A stretch of DNA of 64,000 nt from Novosphingobium pentaromativorans US6-1 (GTDB lineage Bacteria > Pseudomonadota > Alphaproteobacteria > Sphingomonadales > Sphingomonadaceae), in the NCBI RefSeq assembly GCF_000767465.1, contig NZ_CP009291.1, positions 1,381,501 through 1,445,500 on the forward strand, read 5' to 3'. Below the pieces are notes generated by a model that saw only the letters and a program-made list of their open reading frames with translations, was not told the DNA's origin and did no database searches. Positions 33,452 through 43,023 of this stretch are shown here, piece after piece (position 1 is the stretch's first letter; every line of letters begins with the position of its first letter). Made by a program: the position numbers and the translations under genes.

Positions 33452-35877
33452 ATCACCTTCCAGATGTCTTTGGCATATTCCGAGATGGTCCGGTCAGAGG
33501 AAAACCAGCCGACATTGGCGATGTTGCGGATCGCCGCCGCACGCCAGCCGGCCTTGTCCTCCCAGCGCGCGTCGACCGAACGCTGGGCCGCAGCATAACT
33601 ATCGAAGTCGGCCGCGCACATAAACCAGTCGTGGTCGTAGATGCCGCCGACAAGGCCTGTGTAGCGGTTCGGATCGTCGGGCGAAAACACGCCCGAGGCG
33701 ATGGCGGAAAGCGCCTGCCCCAGTTCGCGCGACCCTTCGATGACTTCGCGCGGATTGTACCCATCGGCACGCTTTTCCGCCACATCTTCGGCAGTGAGAC
33801 CGAAGATCACGATGTTTTCGTCGCCGACGTGGTCCCTGATCTCGACATTGGCGCCGTCGAGCGTGCCGATGGTCAGCGCGCCGTTGAGCGCGAACTTCAT
33901 GTTGCCGGTGCCTGAGGCTTCCATGCCCGCAGTCGAGATCTGTTCCGACAGGTCGGCCGCGGGGATGATCCGTTCGGCCAGGCTGACGTTGTAGTTGGGC
34001 ACGAACACAACCTTGAGCAGCCCGCCTACGGACGGGTCGGCGTTGACCCTGCGCGCGATGTCGTTGGCCAGTTTGATGACAAGCTTGGCGTTGTGATAGC
34101 TCGGCGCGGCCTTACCGCCGAAGATCTTCACGCGCGGAATCCAGTCGCGCTCGGGATGGCTGCGGATCTGGTCGTAGAGCGCCACCGTCTCGATCAGGTT
34201 CAGGAGCTGGCGCTTGTATTCGTGGATGCGCTTGATCTGGACGTCGAACAGGGCATCGGGATCGAGGCGGATACCCATGGTGCGCTTGATGTAGTCGGAC
34301 AGCGCAACCTTGTTCGAGCGCTTCACTTCGGCGATCCGCTCACCCAGCGCGGCATCGCCGGCCAGGGCATTGAGGGCCGTCAGCTTCGCGGCATCGTCGA
34401 GGAATTCGTCGCCGATCGCGTCGCGGATGACCTTGGTCAGCCCGGGATTGCACTGCTGCAACCAGCGCCGCGGAGTGACGCCGTTGGTCTTGTTGTTGAT
34501 CCGATCCGGATAAAGGCGGTGCAAGTCGGCAAAGACCGTCTCCTTCATCAGTTCGGTATGCAGTGCGGCCACGCCGTTGATCGAATGGGCCCCGGCAAAG
34601 GCGAGGTTGGCCATGCGCACGCGCCGCTCTCCGCCTTCGTCGATAAGCGAGATCGCCGCGATCTGCGCGTCGTCGCAGCCCGCCTTGCGCGCCTCGCGCA
34701 GGACCCGGCTGTTGATCGCATAAATGATCTGCATGTGGCGCGGCAGCAGCCGTTCGAACAGCGGCAGCGGCCAGGATTCCAGCGCTTCGGGCAGCAGGGT
34801 GTGATTGGTGTAGGAAACGGTCTTCTGGCACAGCGCCCAGGCCTCGTTGAACTCCAGCCCGTGTTCGTCGACGAACAGGCGCATCAGTTCGGCCACCGCG
34901 ACCGAAGGGTGCGTATCGTTGAGCTGAATCGCGGCTTTTTCCGGCAGGGTCCGGATGTCGTTCTCGTATTGCATGTGCCGGCGCACGATGTCCTGCACCG
35001 ATGCCGCAGTGAAGAAGTACTCCTGCCGCAGCCGCAGTTCCTGCCCGGCCGGGGTCTGGTCAGCCGGATAGAGCACGCGCACGAGGCTGTCGGCCCGCAC
35101 CTGCTCTTCCAGCGCGCCGAAGTGGTCGCCCGCATTGAAGGCATCGAGCCGGATCGGATCGAGCGGGCTCGCGGTCCACAGGCGCAGGGTGTTCACCCGC
35201 TTGCCGCGCCAGCCGACGACCGGAGTATCGACGGCCGTCGCCTCGACCGCCTCGGCCGGATTCCAGGTCACGTGGTCGCCCTTGGCCACGACCTCGCCGC
35301 CGAAGCCGATCCGGTAGGAACATTCCATCCGGTCGAATTCCCAGGGGTTGCCGTGGGCCAGCCAGGTCTCGGGCAATTCGACCTGCCAGCCGTCGCTGAT
35401 GCGCTGGCGGAACATGCCGTTCACGTAACGGATGCCATACCCGTAAGCGGGAATGTCCAGCGTCGCGAGGCTTTCCATGAAGCAGGCGGCAAGGCGCCCG
35501 AGCCCTCCGTTGCCGAGCGCCGCGTCGGGTTCCAGCTCTTCCAGCTCGGCAAGGTCGAGCCCATGGGCCCGCAGTGCCTGCTCCATCTGGCGGGTCATGC
35601 CCATGTTGGACAGCGCATCGCGCAGCAGCCGCCCGATCAGGAACTCCATCGAGAGATAGTACACCCGCTTGTCGCCGGCATCGTAAGTGCGGCGCGTCGA
35701 TTCGATCCAGCGGTCGATAATGGCGTCGCGCAGGGCATAGATCGACGCATTGTACCAGTCGTGCTTCTTGGCCGCCTTCTCGTCCTTGCCGATGCGGTGA
35801 CGCAGGACCCGGACGATATGTTCGTCGAATTCCGACTGGAAGGCGTTCTTGGAATCGAGCACAGGATCAGTAGCCAC
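33448..35877 (-). CDS. glgP: glycogen/maltodextrin phosphorylase
   Basis: This GT35 enzyme includes RVYYLSMEFLIGRLL, ALGNGGLGRLAACFMESLA, the nucleotide/phosphate region with GGKAAPSYHNAKLVIKL, and the pyridoxal-phosphate motif EASGTGNMKFALNGALTIG with its Lys. I chose GTG at 35877 (809 residues) because AGGAG lies seven bases upstream. An ATG six codons earlier has no good ribosome site. It releases glucose-1-phosphate from glycogen. It is the first gene of the operon, and its ribosome site is partly inside a small stem (35887-35918). Confidence 0.94.
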   Translation of the reverse strand: MATDPVLDSKNAFQSEFDEHIVRVLRHRIGKDEKAAKKHDWYNASIYALRDAIIDRWIESTRRTYDAGDKRVYYLSMEFLIGRLLRDALSNMGMTRQMEQALRAHGLDLAELEELEPDAALGNGGLGRLAACFMESLATLDIPAYGYGIRYVNGMFRQRISDGWQVELPETWLAHGNPWEFDRMECSYRIGFGGEVVAKGDHVTWNPAEAVEATAVDTPVVGWRGKRVNTLRLWTASPLDPIRLDAFNAGDHFGALEEQVRADSLVRVLYPADQTPAGQELRLRQEYFFTAASVQDIVRRHMQYENDIRTLPEKAAIQLNDTHPSVAVAELMRLFVDEHGLEFNEAWALCQKTVSYTNHTLLPEALESWPLPLFERLLPRHMQIIYAINSRVLREARKAGCDDAQIAAISLIDEGGERRVRMANLAFAGAHSINGVAALHTELMKETVFADLHRLYPDRINNKTNGVTPRRWLQQCNPGLTKVIRDAIGDEFLDDAAKLTALNALAGDAALGERIAEVKRSNKVALSDYIKRTMGIRLDPDALFDVQIKRIHEYKRQLLNLIETVALYDQIRSHPERDWIPRVKIFGGKAAPSYHNAKLVIKLANDIARRVNADPSVGGLLKVVFVPNYNVSLAERIIPAADLSEQISTAGMEASGTGNMKFALNGALTIGTLDGANVEIRDHVGDENIVIFGLTAEDVAEKRADGYNPREVIEGSRELGQALSAIASGVFSPDDPNRYTGLVGGIYDHDWFMCAADFDSYAAAQRSVDARWEDKAGWRAAAIRNIANVGWFSSDRTISEYAKDIWKVM

Positions 35878-35886
35878 GGGCGCACT

Positions 35887-35918
35887 CCTGAACATGCCGT
35901 CCGGGCCGCCCGTTCAGG
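35887..35918 (-). promoter_or_regulatory. stem-loop touching the glgP ribosome site
   Basis: On the minus strand CCTGAAC (35918-35912) pairs with GTTCAGG (35893-35887), with a GC-rich loop containing a further GGGC/CCCG helix. The last three stem bases are the first three of the AGGAG ribosome site. This could dampen glgP translation, but a 7-bp stem may be fortuitous. Confidence 0.35.
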
Positions 35919-36035
35919 CGCCAGGATGCGGCACCGATTATCGCCGATACGGGGGCGACACCCTCCTCTCGATCCCAATCTTCCGATACATGGCTAGCAC
36001 AGCCCCACCGCTCTACAAGAGCCATTGTGCAGTGC

Positions 36036-36050
36036 CGCAAAAAATTTGCG
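36036..36050. promoter_or_regulatory. AT-centred palindrome between glgP and alpha-glucosidase
   Basis: CGCAAA-AAA-TTTGCG is a perfect 6-bp inverted repeat with an A-tract centre in the 230-base divergent region between glgP and the GH13 gene. It sits 58 bases before the alpha-glucosidase start. It is a candidate operator for a sugar-responsive repressor, for example of the LacI type. Confidence 0.4.
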
Positions 36051-36107
36051 CGCAGCGTCAATCGGTGATCTATGTTCGCGCTGAGCCCCCAGCCGCGAAA
36101 GGTGCGC

Positions 36108-37721
36108 ATGAGCCTGCCCGAGACCGCCCATTCGACGCCCTGGTGGAAGGGCGCCGTGATCTACCAGATCTACCCGCGCAGCTTTCAGGATTCGAATGGC
36201 GACGGCATCGGCGACCTGCCGGGAATCACCCGGCGGCTTGACCATGTCGCTGCGCTGGGCGTCGATGCCATCTGGATCTCGCCCTTCTTCACCTCGCCAA
36301 TGCGCGATTTCGGCTACGACGTGGCCGACTATTGCGATGTCGACCCGATCTTCGGCACCCTCGCCGACTTCGACGCACTGGTCGCACGCGCGCACGAACT
36401 GGGCCTCAAGGTCATCATCGACCAGGTCTATGCCCATACCTCGGACCTGCACCCGTGGTTCACCGAGAGCCGCACCTCGCGCGAAGGCGACAAGGCCGAC
36501 TGGTACGTCTGGCACGATCCCCGGCCCGACGGGGGACCGCCGAGCAACTGGCAATCCGTGTTCGGCGGCCCGGCATGGACCTGGGACGCCCGCCGCCGCC
36601 AGTACTACATGCACACGTTCCTCAAGGAGCAGCCGCAGCTCAACATGCATGAACCGGCGGTGCAGCAGGCCGTGCTGGACGTTGCGCGGTTCTGGCTGGA
36701 CCGCGGAGTCGACGGTTTCCGCCTCGATGCGCTGAACCACGCGATGCACGACCCGCTGCTGCGCGACAATCCGCCTGCGCCAGAGGATGGCCGCGTCCGG
36801 ACCCGGCCCTTCGATTTCCAGCTCAAGACCTACAGCCAGTCGCACCCAGACATGGTCCATTTCGTGCACAGGCTGCGCGCGCTTTGCGACGAATATGGCG
36901 CGGGCGCGATCCATACCGTGGCCGAGATCGGCGGCGACGAACCGCAGGCCGACCGGCGCGCCTATACCGCGGGCGAGAACCGCCTCAACAGCGCCTACGG
37001 CTTCGACTTCCTATATGCCCCGCTGCTGAGCGCCGATGTCGTTGCCGCGACGCTCGAGCGCTGGGCCGAAGGACCGGACGAAGCGGGCGGCTGGCCGAGC
37101 TGGGCTTTCGAGAACCACGACGCACCGCGCGCCGTCTCGCGCTGGTGCGCCGGAGGCGACATGGCCCGTTTCGCCCGTACCAAGCTGGCCCTGCTACTCG
37201 CCCTGCGCGGCAATGCAATCATCTACGAAGGCGAGGAACTGGGCCTCGAACAGGACACCATCCCCTACGATCTGCTGCAGGACCCGGAGGCAATCGCCAA
37301 CTGGCCGCTGACACTGTCACGCGACGGGGCCCGCACGCCGATGCCCTGGGACGAAAGCGCGCAAGGCGGGTTCACCACCGGCACGCCCTGGCTGCCCCTC
37401 TCGCCGCAGAACCTCTCACGCGCGGTCTCGCGGCAGGAAGACGATGCGCAATCGCTCCTGCAATTCACGCGCAGGCTCCTGGCGCTGCGCAAGGCCCATC
37501 CCGCGCTGCGGCTTGGCGATCTCACCGATTGCCGGGCGCAAGGCAACCTGCTGTCGTTCAAGCGCACGCTGGGCGAAACGCGCATCCTGTGCCTCTTCAA
37601 CCTTGGCGAAGAGCCGGTCGCACTGCCCGAAGCGGCGCAGGGCGAAGTGCTGCTGCTGGTGAACGGGGGCGGCGACGGCGCCCTTCCCGGCTTCGGCTCG
37701 ATCTGGCTGGAACTGGGCTGA
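36108..37721 (+). CDS. GH13 alpha-glucosidase (oligo-1,6/alpha-glucosidase type)
   Basis: Starting at the ATG after AAAGGTGCGC, the protein has 537 residues. It contains WWKGAVIYQIYPRSFQDSNG, GVDAIWISPFFTSPMRDFGY, the nucleophile region RGVDGFRLDALNHAMHD, the acid Glu in HTVAEIGGDE and FENHDAPRAVSRW with the third Asp. These are typical of GH13 alpha-glucosidases (subfamily 23-like). There is no signal peptide, so it acts in the cytoplasm on maltose or isomalto-oligosaccharides. It is divergent from glgP, consistent with a shared role in alpha-glucan turnover. A longer form starting 12 codons upstream lacks a ribosome site. Confidence 0.92.
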   Translation: MSLPETAHSTPWWKGAVIYQIYPRSFQDSNGDGIGDLPGITRRLDHVAALGVDAIWISPFFTSPMRDFGYDVADYCDVDPIFGTLADFDALVARAHELGLKVIIDQVYAHTSDLHPWFTESRTSREGDKADWYVWHDPRPDGGPPSNWQSVFGGPAWTWDARRRQYYMHTFLKEQPQLNMHEPAVQQAVLDVARFWLDRGVDGFRLDALNHAMHDPLLRDNPPAPEDGRVRTRPFDFQLKTYSQSHPDMVHFVHRLRALCDEYGAGAIHTVAEIGGDEPQADRRAYTAGENRLNSAYGFDFLYAPLLSADVVAATLERWAEGPDEAGGWPSWAFENHDAPRAVSRWCAGGDMARFARTKLALLLALRGNAIIYEGEELGLEQDTIPYDLLQDPEAIANWPLTLSRDGARTPMPWDESAQGGFTTGTPWLPLSPQNLSRAVSRQEDDAQSLLQFTRRLLALRKAHPALRLGDLTDCRAQGNLLSFKRTLGETRILCLFNLGEEPVALPEAAQGEVLLLVNGGGDGALPGFGSIWLELG

Positions 37722-37805
37722 CGCGGCGGCGCGTGAACGCTGGTGCCCGCCGTTTCTGTCCGGGCGAGCTAGGAAATCGTTGCAGGTCAGGCTAATGTCC
37801 CACCC

Positions 37806-39083
37806 ATGCATGACCTGACCGCGTTCGACGCCGCCGCGATACTCATCGTCCTTGCTGCCGGGCTCGGTTACTTCAACTACCGCGTTCTCAAGCTCCCTTC
37901 GACCGTCGGACTGACGGTCATGGGCACGCTCGCCTCGCTGCTGATCGTCGCCTACGACAAGCTGGTGCCCAGCAGCAGCATGGCCGAGAAATTCGGGCGC
38001 TTCCTCAGCGATATCGACTTTAGCACCACCCTGATGGAAGGGATGCTCTCGTTCCTGCTGTTCGCCGGCGCGATGCACGTGAGCTGGTCGAACATGCGCA
38101 AGGGGCGCTGGCCGATCCTGGTGTTCAGCACCGTTGGCGTGGTCCTGTCGACGGCAATCGTCGGCTTTGCCTTCCACTACCTTACCATGCTGCTCGGCCT
38201 CACCGTGCCCCTGATGTGGAGCCTCGTCTTCGGCGCACTGATATCGCCGACCGACCCGGTTTCGGTCATGGCGGTGATGAAGCGCGCGGCGATGCCCGAA
38301 ACCCTGCAGGCGACGGTTGCGGGCGAGAGCCTGTTCAACGACGGCATCGGCGTCGTCGTCTTCACCATCCTCGTCTCGCTGGCGACCGGCGCCGAGACCT
38401 TCAGCTGGTCCTTTGCCATCGGACATTTCGTGCAGGAGGCGCTGGGCGGCGCAGTGCTGGGCCTCGTGGTCGGCTGGATCGGTTACGTCGCGATGAAATC
38501 CATCGACGAGTACAACATCGAGGCAATGATCAGCCTTGCCGTCGTGATGGGCGGCTACAGTCTTGCCATGGCGCTCCATGTCAGCGGACCGGTAGCGATG
38601 GCGGTCGCCGGCCTGATCATCGGCAATGCCGGTGTCGCCCATGCCATGAGCGACGTGACGCGCGACTACATCATCAAGTTCTGGGCGCTGATCGACGAGA
38701 TTCTCAACGCCGTCCTGTTCCTGCTGATCGGCCTCGAAGTCATCGCCCTCGAATTCGAAAACACGTATATCCTCGCCGGGCTCGGCGCGATCGTGATCGT
38801 GCTCATCGCCCGGATGATTGCGGTCGGCGTGCCGCTGGCAGCCATGAAGAGGATGATCGACATGGGCCCGCTCGCCTTTCCCACGCTGGTCTGGGGCGGA
38901 CTGCGCGGCGGCATTTCGGTGGCGCTCGCGCTGGCCCTGCCCGCCTCGGTCATTCGTGACGAACTGCTGGTCGTCACCTACATCGTCGTCCTCTTCGCGG
39001 TCGTCGCGCAGGGCAGCACCATCTCCGGCCTGATCGCTCGCATCAGGAGCCGCCAGGCAACGGCCCCGGCACAGAAAGCCTGA
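37806..39083 (+). CDS. CPA1-family Na+/H+ antiporter
   Basis: This 425-residue membrane protein has about 12 hydrophobic segments. It shows GALISPTDPVSVMAVMKR, with the paired Asp region, and GESLFNDGIGVVVFTIL, with the ND motif. Both are hallmarks of the NhaP/NHE-type CPA1 antiporters. It also has VWGGLRGGISVALALALP near the C-terminus, which is equally typical. No long cytoplasmic C-terminal domain is present. It exchanges sodium or another alkali cation for protons. The DUF389 gene starts three bases after its stop, so the two probably form an operon. Confidence 0.93.
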   Translation: MHDLTAFDAAAILIVLAAGLGYFNYRVLKLPSTVGLTVMGTLASLLIVAYDKLVPSSSMAEKFGRFLSDIDFSTTLMEGMLSFLLFAGAMHVSWSNMRKGRWPILVFSTVGVVLSTAIVGFAFHYLTMLLGLTVPLMWSLVFGALISPTDPVSVMAVMKRAAMPETLQATVAGESLFNDGIGVVVFTILVSLATGAETFSWSFAIGHFVQEALGGAVLGLVVGWIGYVAMKSIDEYNIEAMISLAVVMGGYSLAMALHVSGPVAMAVAGLIIGNAGVAHAMSDVTRDYIIKFWALIDEILNAVLFLLIGLEVIALEFENTYILAGLGAIVIVLIARMIAVGVPLAAMKRMIDMGPLAFPTLVWGGLRGGISVALALALPASVIRDELLVVTYIVVLFAVVAQGSTISGLIARIRSRQATAPAQKA

Positions 39084-39085
39084 CC

Positions 39086-40921
39086 ATGAACGACACCCCG
39101 ACGGCCATGCCCGACGACCCATTGCCGGGTCAGTCGAACCCATCCGGCGCTGGCCGGTCTTCCCCGCACGACGCACGCGAACCCAACGCCGCATTCGCCA
39201 GCCGGGTCGAAGCCGCCTGGAAGAAGCGGCCCATGTGGATACGCCGCGCCGAGGCATTCGTGCACCTCATGCGCCTGCGCCTGGCCCACGCGGTGCTGTT
39301 GCCGCAATTGACGCCGGATCAGGCCTACGACTTGCGCCAGCACGTGCGCAAGGACGGGGAACTGACCAACGGCTATATCCTGATGTCCGCCCTCGCCGCA
39401 GGCATTGCCACGCTCGGCCTGCTGCAATCCTCGACTGCTGTCGTGATCGGCGCGATGCTCGTCTCGCCGCTGATGGCGCCGATCGCCTCGATGGGCTTCG
39501 GCTTCGCCTCGCTCGACGGCCATCGCATCCGCGACGCGGCCAAGGTGGTGGCGGTGGGCGCGGCCATTGGCATCCTTACCGGAATGCTGCTGACATGGCT
39601 TTCGCCGATCCGCAACGCCACGCCCGAGATCCTCGCGCGCACCGAACCCAACCTGCTCGACCTCGCCATCGCGCTGTTTTCGGGGATTGCCGGCGGCTAC
39701 TCGACGGTGATCGGCAAGGGGGGTACTGCCATCGGCGTTGCCATCGCCACCGCGTTGATGCCGCCGCTGACCGTCATCGGCTACGGCATCGGCGTGTTCC
39801 AGCCGATGTTCGCGATGGGCGCGCTGCTCCTGTTCCTGACCAACCTTGCCGCGATCACTTTCGCATTCGCGCTCATCGCGCGGCTATCCGGGGCTGCCCG
39901 TCCCTTCGGCAAAGTCGAATGGACGCCGCGTTACGTGACCATCCTCGTCGCGGCCTTCCTCGCCCTCGGCACGCCGCTGTCGATGACGCTGATGAAGCTG
40001 TCGACCGAGGCCAAGATCCGCACCGCCGCGCGGGCCGCGATCCTGCAGGCTTGCGGCACCAAGGGCGTCACCATTGCCCAGCTCGACGTCAAATCCGGCG
40101 TGTTCAGCGCGCCCTCGGTCGACGCCCTCGTGATCGCCCGCAGCTATACGACCAATGCCGAAGCCTCCGCCGAGGAGCTGATCCGCAAGGCCCTGGGCGA
40201 CGAGGTGACTATCAACCTGCAGCAGGTTCTGGCCGCCGACGTGCAGGCCCAGACCCGAGCCATGGTCGATGCGGCGATGGAGCGCACGGCGGCCGGCATC
40301 GCGGCAGACGTCCCGCCGTTCAATGCCATCCGCCAGAGCGTGGGCCTGCCCACGCGCTCGGTATGGAGCGACCGCGCCCAGCGGATGGTCTATGTCGAAC
40401 CGATCCCCGCGCCCGGCTGGACCCTGGCGGACTATCGCACGACCGAACAGGCTGCGAGCAAGGAGACGCAGGGCTGGACAGTCCGGATCGTGCCGCCGGC
40501 ACAGGCCGTCATGGACGTTGCCCTGTCAGGCGAGAACGGCAGGAAGCACCCGGAAGGCGCGATTTCCGCCGATCTGGCGCTATGGGCGCTCCAGCGCTGG
40601 GGCATGGCCAGGGTTTCGGTTTCAAGCGAAGATGAGGAACACCTAGGCGCCCTGGTGAAGTTCTTCTCGGACGCCGGGATCGAAGTGCAGGTCCAGCATC
40701 TCGTCCCGGCCCTCGCAGCCTCCGCAATGCCGAAGGAAACGGCGATGCCGAAGCAGGCAAAGGACAAGGAAGGCGAAGCACAGGTGCCCACGGCCACAGT
40801 CAGGGTCTATGGGCAAAGCCCTTCTCAGCAGGCCGCCGAAGCCGCGCGCGCTGCGGCGCAAAAGGCGGCGGAAGAAGCCGCGGCTGAGCAGGCCGCCGCC
40901 CAGCAGGCTCCGGCGCGATAG
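39086..40921 (+). CDS. DUF389 membrane protein
   Basis: This 611-residue protein has a cytoplasmic N-terminal segment and then the DUF389 membrane core: GIATLGLLQSSTAVVIGAML, VSPLMAPIASMGFGFASLDG, GIAGGYSTVIGKGGTAIGVA and MPPLTVIGYGIGVF. The C-terminal 280 residues are soluble, ending in an Ala/Lys/Glu-rich, probably helical tail (EAARAAAQKAAEEAAAEQAA). The biochemical function of DUF389 proteins is unknown. Coupling with a cation/proton antiporter suggests a role in ion or envelope homeostasis, but this is speculation. Confidence 0.88.
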   Translation: MNDTPTAMPDDPLPGQSNPSGAGRSSPHDAREPNAAFASRVEAAWKKRPMWIRRAEAFVHLMRLRLAHAVLLPQLTPDQAYDLRQHVRKDGELTNGYILMSALAAGIATLGLLQSSTAVVIGAMLVSPLMAPIASMGFGFASLDGHRIRDAAKVVAVGAAIGILTGMLLTWLSPIRNATPEILARTEPNLLDLAIALFSGIAGGYSTVIGKGGTAIGVAIATALMPPLTVIGYGIGVFQPMFAMGALLLFLTNLAAITFAFALIARLSGAARPFGKVEWTPRYVTILVAAFLALGTPLSMTLMKLSTEAKIRTAARAAILQACGTKGVTIAQLDVKSGVFSAPSVDALVIARSYTTNAEASAEELIRKALGDEVTINLQQVLAADVQAQTRAMVDAAMERTAAGIAADVPPFNAIRQSVGLPTRSVWSDRAQRMVYVEPIPAPGWTLADYRTTEQAASKETQGWTVRIVPPAQAVMDVALSGENGRKHPEGAISADLALWALQRWGMARVSVSSEDEEHLGALVKFFSDAGIEVQVQHLVPALAASAMPKETAMPKQAKDKEGEAQVPTATVRVYGQSPSQQAAEAARAAAQKAAEEAAAEQAAAQQAPAR

Positions 40922-40928
40922 GCCGCCT

Positions 40929-41285
40929 TCAGGCAATCATCCGCAGCGGCGGCGATGCCGAATTGCGGACCGATGTCAGGAATGTTCGGTGATTGCGATG
41001 CAAGTGCTCGACGACCGGGGCGTAGAGCGGCTGGACAAAACGGATCCCGGCTTCCCGGCCATTGACCCAGCGCACTTCGCCGCCCAGCCCTTCGAGCATT
41101 TCCGGCCGAACGACGACGATGTCTCCCACGCGCAAGTTCACTGCGCAGCTCTTGATCCGGCAACCGCCGATGGAGATGTCATAGACCATCACATGGTCGC
41201 GGAACCCGTTGCGCAGGCGGCAGACGGCCGGGACCATGATGGACAACCGTTCTGCCTGACGCGATGCGCGGTGACTCTCTTGCAT
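40929..41285 (-). CDS. PilZ-domain protein (single domain)
   Basis: The ATG at 41285, with GGAG eight bases upstream, gives 118 residues. The PilZ c-di-GMP motifs are intact: RQAER (RxxxR) near residue 8 and DISIGG (DxSxxG) near residue 37, followed by beta strands with EVRWVNGREAGIRFV. It is expected to bind c-di-GMP and act through protein contacts, since it has no output domain. It converges on the DUF389 gene and has no operon partner. Confidence 0.85.
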   Translation of the reverse strand: MQESHRASRQAERLSIMVPAVCRLRNGFRDHVMVYDISIGGCRIKSCAVNLRVGDIVVVRPEMLEGLGGEVRWVNGREAGIRFVQPLYAPVVEHLHRNHRTFLTSVRNSASPPLRMIA

Positions 41286-41455
41286 TCGTGAAACTCCGAC
41301 GCGATTCTCTCGGCCGGTACGATGCAACCCCTCGTCCGGCTCATGCTCGACTAGGACGGCACCGGCGAAACAAGGTTAATAAGGGCAGCCCCTGAGTTCA
41401 CCCTCAGGATTGCACGAATGTGGCAGACCTCCGGCGGACATTCCGGCCGTTCCGG

Positions 41456-42811
41456 TCAGCTTATGGCAAAAAGCGCGATCGCCAGGACAAGGCCGATCGT
41501 CGGCACCACAACGGTGAGCAGGCCCACGGCGGGATAGGCGTCGCGGTGGGTCTCGCCGCAGATCGCCCGGATCGTCGTTACCACGTAGCCGTTGTGCGGC
41601 AGACTATCGAGCGCGCCGCTGGCAATGGCGACGGTACGGTGAAGCTGCGAGGGATCCGCGCCCATGGCCAGATAGCCGGGTGCCAGCAAGGGCAGCGCGA
41701 TCGACTGGCCGCCCGAAGCGGAGCCGGTAAGCCCCGCAATCACCGTCACCGCGATGGCTGCGCCGATAAGCGGATCGCCCGGCATGTGCTGGACGGCATC
41801 GAGCGCCGCCTGAAATGCGGGCGACAGCGATGCCACGGCCCCGAAGCCGACGACCGCGCAGGTATTGGTGATCGCGACGACCGCGCCGGTCGCCCCGCGC
41901 GAAAATGCGGCGGGCATCGCCCCGCGCGAGCGCAGCCCGATCAGGACCGCGATAGCCGTACCTGCGCCCAGCGCGACGATCAGCGCCCACTTGCCCAGCG
42001 ACTCCCGGGGCAGAAGCGCCGCGAGGCCGGCGATGGCCTGCGGATACTGGAAGAGCATGAACACGCCGAGCACGGCGACAAGCGGCAGGATGCACAGCAG
42101 CGGATGCGGCAAGTGGCGGTCTGCCGAGCTGACATCGTCACCTGGCCTGCTTTCGAAGCGTTCGCCGCGCGCCACGGCCCGCTTCACCATGCGATCGAGC
42201 AGAAAATAGCCCAGCCCAGCCATCATGACTGCGACGACGAGGCTGACCTGCCAGCCGGCATAGGCGTCGGTGCCCAGGTACTGCATCGGGATCAGGTTCT
42301 GAATCTCGGGAGAACCCGCGCTCGTCATCGTGAAGGTCACCGAACCGAAGCACAGCGCACCGGGGATGAAGCGGCGCGGCATGTCTGCCTCGCGGAACAG
42401 GTGGACGGCCAGGGGATAGACCGCGAAGCCGACGATAAAGACCGACACGCCTCCATATGTGAGGATGGCACAGGCCGCGACGACCGCGAGCACGGCGTGG
42501 CAGATGCCGATTTTCCTGACGACCCAGTGCGCCACGCTGGCCGCCGCACCGCTGGCGCTCATGACTTCGCCGAAGATCGCGCCCAGCAGGAACATCAGGA
42601 ACCAGTCGCCGAAAAAGCCAGTGAAGCCCTTCATGTAGGCGGTCGCAAAGTCCGGCGCGCCTTCGGTAGCGAGCGGGGGCAACCACGCCAGCCCGCTCGT
42701 CCACGCGACGATTGCGGCGGCAACGGGCCCGGCAAGGAGGATGTTCACGCCCCGTACTGTCATCCAGATCAGCAGAATCAGGGCTCCTGCAAGACCGATG
42801 GCACTGATCAA
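41456..42811 (-). CDS. GntP-family permease
   Basis: The protein has about 451 residues from a TTG at 42811, which has GGAGG eight bases upstream. An ATG at 42859 would add 16 residues. Twelve or so hydrophobic segments are seen, with FFGDWFLMFLLGAIFGEVMS, HAVLAVVAACAILTYGGVSVF, TSAGSPEIQNLIPMQYLGT, GLTGSASGGQSIALPLLAP and SGALDSLPHNGYVVTT. These match the GntP/D-beta-hydroxybutyrate permease group of carboxylate:proton symporters. The substrate cannot be told from sequence. No metabolic gene is adjacent. Confidence 0.85.
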   Translation of the reverse strand: MISAIGLAGALILLIWMTVRGVNILLAGPVAAAIVAWTSGLAWLPPLATEGAPDFATAYMKGFTGFFGDWFLMFLLGAIFGEVMSASGAAASVAHWVVRKIGICHAVLAVVAACAILTYGGVSVFIVGFAVYPLAVHLFREADMPRRFIPGALCFGSVTFTMTSAGSPEIQNLIPMQYLGTDAYAGWQVSLVVAVMMAGLGYFLLDRMVKRAVARGERFESRPGDDVSSADRHLPHPLLCILPLVAVLGVFMLFQYPQAIAGLAALLPRESLGKWALIVALGAGTAIAVLIGLRSRGAMPAAFSRGATGAVVAITNTCAVVGFGAVASLSPAFQAALDAVQHMPGDPLIGAAIAVTVIAGLTGSASGGQSIALPLLAPGYLAMGADPSQLHRTVAIASGALDSLPHNGYVVTTIRAICGETHRDAYPAVGLLTVVVPTIGLVLAIALFAIS

Positions 42812-43023
42812 GACCTCATCCTCCCCCAAGCATTGCGCATCTTCGGCAAACACGCGCATCCCTTGCGGATTTATCGTGTGATGTCGTCATGTTGCAGGGC
42901 CTGGCGAGGCTTGTCCATGCAGCAATGTGTCGGTTGGTTAAACGACTGTTACCCAAAGAAACCGCAACCTCTTTTAACGCTATGACCCGTAACCTGCGGC
43001 TACTGACAAAACTTGGCGGTCGC

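Noticed and set aside
26723..37721. Glycogen cluster as a transferred island
   Set aside because: I saw no change in base composition or codon choice, no flanking repeats, integrase or tRNA. It looks like ordinary chromosome.
42889..43023. N-terminal extension of the HD-GYP protein
   Set aside because: The extension lacks a ribosome site and conserved residues. The DUF3391 domain starts at the later ATG.
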